NCBI GenBank assembly: GCA_903922735.1
Contig: CAIXUZ010000008.1
Coordinates: forward strand, 1-64,000
Reading direction: 5' to 3'
Length of the DNA stretch: 64,000 bases
Origin: an uncultured Verrucomicrobia subdivision 3 bacterium
Lineage (GTDB): Bacteria > Verrucomicrobiota > Verrucomicrobiia > Limisphaerales > UBA11358
Shown one piece after another: positions 1 through 8,885 of the stretch; position 1 is the stretch's first letter, and each line of letters opens with the position of its first letter. A program made the position numbers and the translations under genes. The notes below the pieces were generated by a model that was not told the origin of the DNA, did no database searches, and worked only from the letters and a program-made list of their open reading frames with translations.

Positions 1-24
1 CATTTTTGCCATTTTCAAAACCGG

Positions 25-74
25 GTGACAAAAGGTGACAAAAAGGGACAAAAGGTGACAAAAAGTGACACAGG
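25..74. repeat. Tandem array, 10-bp period (GTGACAAAAG)
   Basis: Near-identical copies of GTGACAAAAG begin at 25, 35, 45, 55 and 65, the third reading GGGACAAAAG. The array follows a T-rich leader starting CATTTTTGCC at the window edge. A 10-bp period places every copy on the same face of the DNA helix. It may continue to the left outside the window. Confidence 0.8.
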
Positions 75-400
75 GCATCCAGTATCCAGAAAGCGACCCC
101 TGAAAATATGCCTCTCCATGGTCCAGAAACGGTCCAGTTTTAGATGCTCTATCAACCACTTACAACAATTGACCTTGGCCCTGGTAAAAAAGTAAGGTCG
201 CATTTGAACAACTTTCTGTTTTGGTCCCATTTTCAGTATATTAGCGTTTCAGCGTTTTAGCTTTAGGCCTGCCCTCCGCCCTCCGGCTCCCCGCGCCCCC
301 GCGCACGCCAGAAAAGGGGCGACAAAAACGCCAAAATGCGACAAAACGCGACATGACTCGCGTCGCGCTCGTTAAAGAACCCGAAAAAAAACCGGTAGCC

Positions 401-430
401 GGTAAAAATCGGTAAAAATCGGTAAAAAAC
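401..430. repeat. Tandem array, 10-bp period (GGTAAAAATC)
   Basis: Three consecutive 10-bp units starting GGTAAAAA lie at 401-410, 411-420 and 421-430, preceded by the related CCGGTAGCC. The unit sequence differs from the array at 25-74 but the period is the same. Confidence 0.75.
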
Positions 431-657
431 GTGCCGCCCAGTTTCCGACCCTCGTTTTCGATTTCTCGCTTTTCCGATTTAACCTCTGTAGGCCTCTGGC
501 CTCCGATCTCCCCCTTGGTCTTGGCGACTTGGCGGTTTAAACCCGGTTTGCGGTCTCAAGTTTCTACTCCTCTCTTCTTGAGCGAGGCCATTGATTCGCT
601 ATGCTTTGCCAATCCTTTTAACCCTTTGTGACTGCTGGCCGGATTGAATTTTAGACT

Positions 658-1680
658 ATGAAAAGAACGGGATTTAAAATCACGCTTGCCGTGGCGGCAT
701 TCTTTTCGCTCCTGGCTGGTGCCGGTGAATTCCGGCCCGGTAAAGTCTGGCTGGATGTGGAGGGTCGGCCGATTAATGCCCACGCGGGTGGCATTTTGTT
801 TGAGGGCGGCCGCTATTATTGGCATGGCCAGCCGATGACGGCTCTGCCGGCCGGCCCCAAGTATCCGCCCTCGGCCGGCAATCTCACGGAGGTGGGGGTG
901 AATTGCTATTCCTCCACCAATCTTTACGACTGGCGCTATGAAGGCGTGACGCTGGCCGTGAGCGATAACCCGGCGGATGATCTCTATAAAGGTTTGCGCA
1001 TCGAACGACCCAAAGTCCTGCGTTGTCCGCGCACGGGGAAATTCGTCATGTGGTTCCATTACGTCCGCAGCGGAAAAACGCACGCGGAATCATACGAGGC
1101 GGCGGTGTGCGTGGCCGACCGGGTGACGGGGCCGTTCCGCCTGGTGAAAATCTTTCGTCCGAATGGCGGCCAGATGGTCCGGGATTGCACGCTGTTCCAA
1201 GATGACGACGGCACCGCCTGGTTTTTCTATGCCTCGGAAAAGAACAAGACCATGCATGTCGTGCGGTTGACCGATGACTATCTGGATGCCAGCGACCGCT
1301 GGGAACGGATTCTCGTGGAGGAGGAGCGCGAGGCGCCGGCGGTTTTCAAGCATCAGGGCCGGTATTTCCTCATCACTTCCGGTTGTACGGGTTGGCGGCA
1401 CAACCCCGCCAGCTACGCTGTGGCCGAACACCCGTTCGGCCCTTGGAAAAAAGTTGCCGACCCCTGTGTTGGCCCCAATGCCACCAACACCTTCGATGCG
1501 CAAGGCACTTTTGTTCTGCCGGTCCCGGGACATTCCGGGGCTTTTATTTTTATGGCCGACCGCTGGAATCCCGCCAATATGGCTGCCAGCGCCTACGTCT
1601 GGCTGCCCATTCACCTTAGCCAGGATTCAAGCCTCGAACTCCGCTGGACCAATCGCTGGGAATTGTCCATTTTCAAATAA
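658..1680 (+). CDS. Exported glycoside hydrolase family 43 (subfamily 24-like, possible exo-beta-1,3-galactanase)
   Basis: 340 aa with a Sec signal peptide (residues 1-22). The five-bladed propeller signatures are visible: NAHAGGILFEGG..YYWHG near the N-terminus, RDCTLFQDDDG.AWFFYAS in the middle, and EAPAVFKH..RYFLITSGCTGW, whose Glu is the likely general acid. The usual GH43 N-terminal Asp-Pro base motif is replaced by NAHAGG, and a DAQGTFVLP motif carries a Gln. Both features are typical of the exo-beta-1,3-galactanase branch, which lacks a canonical base. The GH29 fucosidase follows after 13 bp, so the two are probably co-transcribed. The family is clear; the galactanase assignment is inferred from motifs only. 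Confidence 0.85.
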   Translation: MKRTGFKITLAVAAFFSLLAGAGEFRPGKVWLDVEGRPINAHAGGILFEGGRYYWHGQPMTALPAGPKYPPSAGNLTEVGVNCYSSTNLYDWRYEGVTLAVSDNPADDLYKGLRIERPKVLRCPRTGKFVMWFHYVRSGKTHAESYEAAVCVADRVTGPFRLVKIFRPNGGQMVRDCTLFQDDDGTAWFFYASEKNKTMHVVRLTDDYLDASDRWERILVEEEREAPAVFKHQGRYFLITSGCTGWRHNPASYAVAEHPFGPWKKVADPCVGPNATNTFDAQGTFVLPVPGHSGAFIFMADRWNPANMAASAYVWLPIHLSQDSSLELRWTNRWELSIFK

Positions 1681-1693
1681 CCAAATCCAAATT

Positions 1694-3079
1694 ATGAATG
1701 CCAAAAACATCCTGACCCGCCGTTCCTTTCTCAAGGCCGGCATCACCGTTGCCGCTGCCGCGCCGATCTTGAGTCTGGCGGCGGGCTTTCCCAGCCCGGG
1801 ACGTCCGCGCTCGGCCTTTGATGGCGGACGCGAATGGTGGTTTCAGGCCCGCTACGGGATGTTTGTGCATTGGGGGCTTTATTCCATCAACGGCTGGCAT
1901 GAGCAGGATCAGTGGCGTCGCCGGATTCCCCGCGCGGAATACGTCAAGCTCCAGCAGCAATGGAATCCGGTGAATTTCAATCCCGACCACTGGATCGATC
2001 TCGCCGAGGCGGCCGGCATGAAATACCTGTGCCTCACCACCAAGCATCACGATGGCTTTTGCCTGTGGGACACGAAGCAGACCACCTACAACACCATGAA
2101 CACGCCCTATGGCAAGGACGTGCTCAAGCAACTGGCCGACGCGTGTCATCGCCGGAAATTTCCCCTGTGCCTTTACTACTCGGTGGTGGATTGGCACCAG
2201 CCGAACTATCCCAATCAAGGTCGCCATCACGAGCTGCCGCCGCAGCCGGGTGATGCGCCGGATTGGAACAAGTATCTCGATTTCCTCAAGGCGCAGGTGC
2301 GCGAGCTGTGCACCAATTACGGCGAGATCCACGGCTTCTGGTGGGACATGAACGTGCCCAAATTCCAGGACCCGTCCATCAACGCGATGATCCGCCAGCT
2401 CCAGCCCAAGGCGATGATCAACAATCGCGGGTTCGACGCCGGTGATTTCGGCACGCCGGAGCGCGACTGGGATAACTCGGTCAACACCCAAAACCGCTTT
2501 GATGCGCCCATTGAGGCGTGCCAATCCGTCGGCTATCAGAGCTGGGGCTATCGGGTGGATGAGGATTATTACAGCGATGCGCATCTGATCCGCAGCCTCC
2601 AGAAAGTTCTGGCGAAGGGTGGAAATTATCTGCTCAACGTCGGCCCGAAACCGGACGGCACCATTCCCGCTGAAGCCGCCACGATTCTCCGCCACATCGG
2701 CAAATGGTTTAATCCCGTCAAGGAATCCTTGTTGGGTGTCGAGTCGGCGGCCGAGTTGACGACAAATCGCGATGTGGTGCTGACCCGGCGCGATAACACG
2801 CTGTATGTGCATCTGATCAACGAGCCGGAAACAGGTTCCGTGTTCCTGCATCCGCTCACCGCCTTGCCGCGCCGGGCGACCCTGCTGAATCTGGGTCGGA
2901 CGCTGAAGTGCGATGTGGAATTTTTTCCGCGTCAGCACAACCAGAAGCCGGAGCAATGCCTGCGGATCAAGAATCTGCCGGTGAACGACCTCCCGACTTG
3001 CGGCTGGGTGCTGAAACTGGAATATGAAAAATTTCCCGAGGCCGTTCAACCCGTTGGCAAAGCTGATGAAACTAAATAA
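1694..3079 (+). CDS. Tat-exported alpha-L-fucosidase, GH29
   Basis: 461 aa from the ATG at 1694; the frame is open further upstream, but this start gives a twin-arginine signal (TRRSFLKAG, residues 8-16) and sits 13 bp after the GH43 stop. GH29 hallmarks are present: RYGMFVHWGLYS, YLCLTTKHHDGFCLWD, and EIHGFWWDMN with Asp218 as the probable nucleophile. GGNYLLNVGPKPDG, the conserved end of the catalytic barrel, follows. A short beta-sandwich completes the protein. It would remove terminal L-fucose from plant side chains. Fucose linkage specificity cannot be read from the sequence. Confidence 0.93.
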   Translation: MNAKNILTRRSFLKAGITVAAAAPILSLAAGFPSPGRPRSAFDGGREWWFQARYGMFVHWGLYSINGWHEQDQWRRRIPRAEYVKLQQQWNPVNFNPDHWIDLAEAAGMKYLCLTTKHHDGFCLWDTKQTTYNTMNTPYGKDVLKQLADACHRRKFPLCLYYSVVDWHQPNYPNQGRHHELPPQPGDAPDWNKYLDFLKAQVRELCTNYGEIHGFWWDMNVPKFQDPSINAMIRQLQPKAMINNRGFDAGDFGTPERDWDNSVNTQNRFDAPIEACQSVGYQSWGYRVDEDYYSDAHLIRSLQKVLAKGGNYLLNVGPKPDGTIPAEAATILRHIGKWFNPVKESLLGVESAAELTTNRDVVLTRRDNTLYVHLINEPETGSVFLHPLTALPRRATLLNLGRTLKCDVEFFPRQHNQKPEQCLRIKNLPVNDLPTCGWVLKLEYEKFPEAVQPVGKADETK

Positions 3080-3230
3080 TAAGTTGGAAACCTTAGAGCA
3101 ATTACGCCGGTCGTTTTGAAACAGTCATAATCAAAACAATCATCACTGCCGTGACGTTGCGGTATATGGTCTAAAAGTTTGCTTCGGGTTTCACTGCGCC
3201 ACAAAAGATAGGGCATGTATAAATATTTCC

Positions 3231-6200
3231 ATGATTTACCACAAAAAATACTGGCTGGGTGCGGGGGTTCTTCTCGTCTGCGTCACGCGGATGCTGGCAG
3301 CCGATAACCTCGCGGAAGGTTTCATCACGCCGCCCAAAGAATCGCGTCCTGAAACGTGGTTCCATCTCATCGGCGGGAATGTTTCCAAACCGGGATTGAC
3401 GGCGGACTTGGAGGCGATTCAGGGCGCTGGCTTCGCCGGCATCCAATTGTTTCATGGCAGTTCGCGCGGCCCGGCGTGGCCGGAGGTGACCCCGCAGATT
3501 CCGTGCTTGAGTCCGGCTTGGGACGACATGATTTCTCATACCGCCAATGAGTGTGCACGGCTAGGTTTACGCTTCACGATGCAGAATTGCCCCGGCTGGA
3601 GTCAGTCCGGCGGTCCGTGGATCAAGCCGGAAGATGCTATGCGTCATCTCGTGTGGAGCCGCCTGGATGTGATCGGTGGAAAAATGATTTCAACGAATCT
3701 GGCAATGCCCGGGAAGACCAAGGAAGAGTGGCGCGATTATCGGGATATGGCGGTGATCGCTTTTCCCACGCCCGCCGGTGATGACGGACAATTCTTGATT
3801 CCCAACGTCGTTCGCAGCAATCGCAAGGAACTGGCTTGGGCCGATTTGTTTGCTGCCAAAAAGGGCGCTACAATCAAAATCGCCGTTGGCGATAAACCGG
3901 CTTGGGTGGAAATAACTTTTACCCGGCCGGTGACGCTCCGTTCGCTCGAACTGCCGCCGGTTGAGAAATTCACCCTGCGTCGGAACTTTGATCCCGGTGT
4001 GATAATCCATGTCCAGGCCCTGAGCGCCAACGGCTTGACTGAAGTTGTACGTCGCGAAATTCCGCGCAGCAACTGGCAGGATGACCAGCCGCTGACCTTG
4101 GCTTTGCCGGAAACGACTGCGACCGGTTTCCGTATCACCGTTGAGAATAAAACCCCGTTGGAGTTTTCTTTCTTCCGTCTTTCATCCGCCGCCCGCATGG
4201 ATGATTGGGAAGGGCAGGCGGGGTTTGTTTTGCGTAGTTTGGATCGCAGTTTTCTGCCGAAGCAAAATCCCGCAGCTTGGGTTTCGGCCCGGCGCATACT
4301 TGATCTCGCCGGAAAGATGGATGCCAGCGGCAAATTGAATTGGCAAGCACCAGTTGGAAACTGGACGGTGCTGCGCTTCGGTCATGTCAACACGGGGGCG
4401 AAAAATGGCCCGGCCCCGCCGGAGGCCACCGGTTTCGAGTGCGATAAACTTTCGGCCAGGGGGGCCGACGCGAGCTTTGCCGGTTATATCGGGCGCATCT
4501 CGGCGCCGGGCGGCCCGGCGGATGGGGGTCGTTTGCAGGGCATGGTGATTGACAGCTGGGAGTGCCACACGCAGACGTGGACGCCGGAGATGGAAAAGGA
4601 ATTTGCCGCGCGGCGCGGCTACGCGCTGCGCCAATGGCTGCCCGCAGTGGCCGGCTGGGTGGTGGATGATCCGCTCACGTCTGAGCGTTTCTTGCGGGAC
4701 TGGCGGGCAACGATCAGCGACTTGCTGGTGGCCAATTATTATGGCCGGCTGGCGGCGCTGGGGCGGGCGCGCGGGATGAAACTCTCGTTTGAAACCGGCC
4801 CGGCGGATGTGGCGGTTGGCGACATTCTGCAATATTTCGGCCAGGCCGATATTCCGATGTGCGAATTCTGGCAGCCGAATGATCCGCACTGGGGTGGGTT
4901 GGAGACCAAGCCGATGCTGCCCGCCGTTTCCGCAGCGCACATTTACGGAAAAAAGCGGGTGGCGGCCGAAGCCTTCACCAATACCAGGCTGCGGTGGGAT
5001 GAATATCCTTTCATGCTGAAACATCTGGCGGATCTCCATTTCTCGATGGGCTTGAACCATCTCGTGTTTCACACCTACACGCACAACCCGCGCCTGAATG
5101 TCGTGCCGGGAACTTCCTTTGGCGGCAGCATCGGCACGCCCTTCCTGCGCGGGCAAACCTGGTGGCCGTATATGCCGCATTTTACGGATTATATCGCGCG
5201 TTGCAGTTACCTGCTGGAGCAAGGCCAGCCGGTGGCCGACGTGTTGTGGTATCTGGGCGATGATGTGGACCATAAGCCGCGCCAGGATGAAGCGTTCCCG
5301 AAAGGCTATAAGTTTGATTACCTGAATGCCGACGCGCTGCTTAACCGCATCACAGTGATCAATGGCCTGCTGGAAAATCCCGAGGGCGTCACCTGGGAAA
5401 TTCTGTGGCTGCCGAAGAATCCGCGACTCACGCCGGCAACGCTCACCCGCCTGCGCGATCTGGTGAAGGAGGGCGCGACCGTGGTGGGCCTCCCTTCATT
5501 GCAAAATTCAACGCTCAGCGGCGGGAAAAAAGCGGACAAGCAGTTCGCTGCGTTGGTACGTGATTTGTGGGGCCCGGCTCCTGCCGCCCATGGCGACCGT
5601 CGCCTCGGAGCCGGACGTTTGCTGTGGGGCCAGGAACTGGATGCGACGCTGGCGCAGCTTGGGATCGCGCCGGACGTGATCGGTGCGAGTGCTGCCACCT
5701 GGTGCCATCGCCAGGCGGACGGAGCGGATATTTATTTCATCGCCGCCGACCGCCAGGCACCGCTCAATGCCAACCTCAGCTTCCGCTCGCAAGGTCAGCC
5801 GGAATTGTGGGACCCGCTTACAGGCACGAGCAAACCGGTCGCGGTCTTCCAGCGCCAGGGCGAGCGCACGATCGTTCCATTCGACTTGCCGGCGGCAGGC
5901 TCGGTGTTCGTCATTTTCCGTCCGGGCAAAGCCGAACCGGTTTTCACCGGCGTCAAACACAATGGTATTTCCTTGATGGACGCCACGGACACGAGCCGCG
6001 TGGATCAGGGCGAACCGCAGCCGGTGCAGGGATTAAAATCGGGAATGGAAGTGCAGCCGTGGGTGGATAATCCATTTGCCGCCTGTGAAATTCTGGATGG
6101 TGGCAGGCAGCTTCTGGCTTGGGAAAGCGGCGACTATCAGCTTGTTCGCGCTGACCAGACGGTTGCGAAGGTGACGGTGTCCCAACCGCGCACAATTCCC

Positions 6201-6680
6201 GTGACCGGTCCGTGGAGCCTGTCGTTCCCCGCTGGTTGGGGCGTGCCGGAACAACTTGATTTGCCCTCGCTCAAACCGTGGTCGGAACTCGGCGAACCGG
6301 AGACGCGGGCGTATTCCGGCTCGGCCACCTATAGCTGTACGATGAATCTCGACCCGGTCGCTCCCGACACGCGGCTGGTGCTTGACCTCGGGCGGGTGGC
6401 GGTGATGGCGGAAGTTTCGGTGAATGGAAAATCAGTTGGCAGGTTGTGGGCGGCCCCGTTCTGCGCTGACATAACCCCCTTCGTCACTGCTGGCAGCAAT
6501 AGCCTCGCGGTGAAAGTCACCAGCACCTGGTTTAACCGGCTGGCGTACGACGCCTCGCTGCCGGAAGTCCGGCGCAAAACGTGGACCATCAACGCGCCCG
6601 CTGGCAACGCACCATTACAGCCAGCCGGACTTATGGGGCCGGTGGTGTTGCGTCAGGGACAGGTCGTGAAGTTACCCTAA
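3231..6680 (+). CDS. Exported alpha-L-rhamnosidase, GH106
   Basis: 1149 aa with a signal peptide ending near residue 24 (..TRMLAADN). The protein follows the GH106 plan. It opens with FITPPKESRPETWFHLIGGNVS and contains the barrel motifs QNCPGWSQSGGPWI and MVIDSWECHTQTWTPEM. A C-terminal GH2-like sugar-binding domain carries VSVNGKSVGRLW and TSTWFNRLAYDASLPE. Length matches the family (about 1000-1200 aa). GH106 enzymes remove alpha-L-rhamnose from rhamnogalacturonans and related glycans. It is preceded by 151 bp of AT-richer sequence that probably holds its own promoter. Confidence 0.93.
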   Translation: MIYHKKYWLGAGVLLVCVTRMLAADNLAEGFITPPKESRPETWFHLIGGNVSKPGLTADLEAIQGAGFAGIQLFHGSSRGPAWPEVTPQIPCLSPAWDDMISHTANECARLGLRFTMQNCPGWSQSGGPWIKPEDAMRHLVWSRLDVIGGKMISTNLAMPGKTKEEWRDYRDMAVIAFPTPAGDDGQFLIPNVVRSNRKELAWADLFAAKKGATIKIAVGDKPAWVEITFTRPVTLRSLELPPVEKFTLRRNFDPGVIIHVQALSANGLTEVVRREIPRSNWQDDQPLTLALPETTATGFRITVENKTPLEFSFFRLSSAARMDDWEGQAGFVLRSLDRSFLPKQNPAAWVSARRILDLAGKMDASGKLNWQAPVGNWTVLRFGHVNTGAKNGPAPPEATGFECDKLSARGADASFAGYIGRISAPGGPADGGRLQGMVIDSWECHTQTWTPEMEKEFAARRGYALRQWLPAVAGWVVDDPLTSERFLRDWRATISDLLVANYYGRLAALGRARGMKLSFETGPADVAVGDILQYFGQADIPMCEFWQPNDPHWGGLETKPMLPAVSAAHIYGKKRVAAEAFTNTRLRWDEYPFMLKHLADLHFSMGLNHLVFHTYTHNPRLNVVPGTSFGGSIGTPFLRGQTWWPYMPHFTDYIARCSYLLEQGQPVADVLWYLGDDVDHKPRQDEAFPKGYKFDYLNADALLNRITVINGLLENPEGVTWEILWLPKNPRLTPATLTRLRDLVKEGATVVGLPSLQNSTLSGGKKADKQFAALVRDLWGPAPAAHGDRRLGAGRLLWGQELDATLAQLGIAPDVIGASAATWCHRQADGADIYFIAADRQAPLNANLSFRSQGQPELWDPLTGTSKPVAVFQRQGERTIVPFDLPAAGSVFVIFRPGKAEPVFTGVKHNGISLMDATDTSRVDQGEPQPVQGLKSGMEVQPWVDNPFAACEILDGGRQLLAWESGDYQLVRADQTVAKVTVSQPRTIPVTGPWSLSFPAGWGVPEQLDLPSLKPWSELGEPETRAYSGSATYSCTMNLDPVAPDTRLVLDLGRVAVMAEVSVNGKSVGRLWAAPFCADITPFVTAGSNSLAVKVTSTWFNRLAYDASLPEVRRKTWTINAPAGNAPLQPAGLMGPVVLRQGQVVKLP

Positions 6681-6793
6681 CTGCCTCAATGCCAATCAAA
6701 CACAACCAACCGGCCAGTAAGGTTTCACTGGAAAGTTTTGCACCGGCTGATTACATTCCTTGGCTCAATCTCGGCCAACTTTGAAGCAAATTG

Positions 6794-8704
6794 ATGAAAT
6801 CCATTGACCGCAAAAGCTATGCGTTGATTTTGACGGTCATGGCCTTCGCGTTCGCCACGTTCGCCGCATCCTCGGCAGTTCATCTGAATATTGCGACCTC
6901 GCCTGACTACCAATCGAAATATCTGGCCGTCGGTTTGTCGCCAACGAGACCGGCGTTCACCTGGTTTTCGGTGGACTCGCTGGGACAGGGAAAACTGGCG
7001 AAGAATCCGGTGCTGCTGGAGACCAATAATGCCGCCGTGCCGGGTTTGGAACTCAATGGGCAATTCACTTACACCCTGAACGGAAAACCGGCCTGGCGGG
7101 TGACTTGCCGCGAAGGAGTGCTGACGCTGCGTTCAGATTATGTCGCGGGCGGGGAAATGCCGCCGTTCGTGCTCGCGTTCAACCAGAGAACCAACCACGC
7201 CACGCTGCTTGGCTTGATGAAGCCGGGCGATCGCCGGGTCAGTCTGCCTTGCGTCCTGCACTTGCCGGACATGGGGTCAGTCCGGATCTCCGCTAACGCC
7301 AAAGCGGCGATGCTCGACTACGACGCGCGGCGAAGGGTGCGGGTGCCGTTTGTGCGGGTCGCGTTTCCGGCGGCCACGGCGCAACAGCGGCATGTCGAAT
7401 ACCGGTTGGAAGTGGCCGCCATCTATCCCCGGCTGGCCGGCCTCGGGAAGGATGCGCGCTACGACGGATTCCGGCGCGATTACCTGAATATTTTTCAAGT
7501 CAATCCGCGGGTGCAGATGCTGGCCAACAATTCTTCCAGCGATCCGTGTTCGTTCACGCTGTTCGAGTATTCTGATTTGGCGCTGCACGCGCCTCCGCTG
7601 GCGGATGGTCTCACATGTCTCGACCTGGTGCGCATGACGCTGGATCGCTATCTTGCCGGGGCGAAGGGCTACGGGCAGATCGGCTATGGTTGCGAGCCGA
7701 CGGAAGCTGATTTGATTCCATGGAATACGCCGTGGACCACGTCGGACACTTTGCCGTCGTTTCTCATCGCCGCGTGTAACTATGCCAATGGCGCGCGCGA
7801 CTGGAAGTGGGCGCAGGCCAACTATGATAAACTGGTTGCGTGGGGACGTGAGATGTTTGCCGCGGACAAAGATGGCAATGGACTCATCGAATATCCCGGC
7901 ACCGGCAATTTTGGCGACCGTCCGCTGCGGGAGAAGCGGCCTTCGAACTGGTGGGACACCATCAACTTCGGCCACGAAGATGCCTTTTCCAACGCGCTGG
8001 CTTATCGGGCGGCTACGATGTTCGCCGACCTTGCCCGCAAGCTGAAGCATTCGGACGATGCGCAATTCTTTAGGGAAAAAGCCGCGAAGCTTCGCGCTGC
8101 CTACGCGCCGACGTTCCTGAATCCGGCGACCGGTGTGCTCGCCGGTTGGAAGAGTGCTGATGGCCGGATTCACGACTATTGGTTTACGTTCGTGCAGGGG
8201 ATTGCGATCACTTACGGTCTGCTTGATAATAAAACGGCCAATGCGGTGATGGATCACATGCTGGCGAAAATGAAGGCGGTCGGCTACACGCGGTTCGACC
8301 TTGGCTTGCCGGGCAATCTGGTGCCAATCAAGAAAGGCGATTACGTCTTTCACGATAATCCGCCGGAGCGAAATGGCGTGCCGCGCCGGGATGACGGCAG
8401 CGACGGCTTTCAGTTCTATGAGAACGGTGGTGCCACCGGCTGCTGGACCTACTACACGCTTAAGGCGCTCTACCAACTCGGCCGGATCGAAGACGCGCGC
8501 CGGATTTTTGACCCGATGCTGGCTGGCTACGCGGCGGGCACATTCCAAGGCTTTGATGGCACCGGAAGGTCGCTCGACTGGCGCGACTGGAAAGGGGGTG
8601 GCCACGGCTATGAAGGATTGCTCGTGGACAACTACCACGCACTGCTGGCCGTGCTGGACGATGTGAAGACGCCGCGCCCAGCCGGAACCGAATCAGCTCC
8701 TTGA
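6794..8704 (+). CDS. Exported six-hairpin ((alpha/alpha)6) glycosidase of unassigned family
   Basis: 636 aa. The ATG at 6794 is preferred over an adjacent in-frame TTG at 6791. A signal peptide ends near residue 25 (..FATFAASSA). Residues about 26-220 look like a beta-sandwich; residues about 230-620 are helical with repeated aromatic and acidic motifs such as DKDGNGLIEYPG, NWWDTINFGHEDAFSNAL, FQFYENGGATGCWTYYTL and GHGYEGLLVDNYH. That architecture is shared by GH15, GH63, GH78 and GH116 enzymes, but I cannot place it in one of them. Acidic residues in the DKDGNG, GHED and QFYENG segments are candidate catalytic groups. Flanked by GH106 and GH97, so it probably acts on the same glycan. Confidence 0.7.
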   Translation: MKSIDRKSYALILTVMAFAFATFAASSAVHLNIATSPDYQSKYLAVGLSPTRPAFTWFSVDSLGQGKLAKNPVLLETNNAAVPGLELNGQFTYTLNGKPAWRVTCREGVLTLRSDYVAGGEMPPFVLAFNQRTNHATLLGLMKPGDRRVSLPCVLHLPDMGSVRISANAKAAMLDYDARRRVRVPFVRVAFPAATAQQRHVEYRLEVAAIYPRLAGLGKDARYDGFRRDYLNIFQVNPRVQMLANNSSSDPCSFTLFEYSDLALHAPPLADGLTCLDLVRMTLDRYLAGAKGYGQIGYGCEPTEADLIPWNTPWTTSDTLPSFLIAACNYANGARDWKWAQANYDKLVAWGREMFAADKDGNGLIEYPGTGNFGDRPLREKRPSNWWDTINFGHEDAFSNALAYRAATMFADLARKLKHSDDAQFFREKAAKLRAAYAPTFLNPATGVLAGWKSADGRIHDYWFTFVQGIAITYGLLDNKTANAVMDHMLAKMKAVGYTRFDLGLPGNLVPIKKGDYVFHDNPPERNGVPRRDDGSDGFQFYENGGATGCWTYYTLKALYQLGRIEDARRIFDPMLAGYAAGTFQGFDGTGRSLDWRDWKGGGHGYEGLLVDNYHALLAVLDDVKTPRPAGTESAP

Positions 8705-8718
8705 AATTGTTCCGAATT

Positions 8719-8859
8719 ATGAAAAAGGTTTTTAAAATATCCTGTCTTTCATTTCTGAGCCCCGCTGTCGCCGCTGCGGCGCCAGCCAAACGCGACCCGC
8801 ATGACGGGCCGTGGAGCGAAGGCCAGGTAGCCATCGAAAAAGCCCGGCGTCAGGCGTGA
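8719..8859 (+). CDS. Short signal-peptide ORF, probably the 5' remnant of an exported enzyme
   Basis: 46 aa beginning MKKVFKISCLSFLSP with a signal-like N-terminus and AAAAPA cleavage region. It then reads RDPHDGPWSEGQVAIEK and stops after RRQA, just 26 bp before the GH97 start. The mature part resembles the beginning of a larger exported enzyme rather than a complete peptide. No ribosome binding site stands out. It could be a decayed gene, a leader peptide, or a chance ORF. Confidence 0.35.
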   Translation: MKKVFKISCLSFLSPAVAAAAPAKRDPHDGPWSEGQVAIEKARRQA

Positions 8860-8885
8860 CATTTTATTTGGACCAGATTTTGATC

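Larger units (their letters stand above)
1..657. other. Non-coding leader region with short repeats
   Basis: No convincing gene is visible. The open frames here are short, lack family resemblance and follow base composition. The stretch holds a 10-bp-period array at 25-74, a second 10-bp-period cluster at 401-430, and a very GC-rich patch around 265-320. No promoter for the downstream GH43 gene could be assigned with confidence. Confidence 0.6.

Noticed and set aside
15..230. 71-codon minus-strand ORF at the window start
   Set aside because: It covers the 10-bp array and has no recognisable motif or ribosome binding site.
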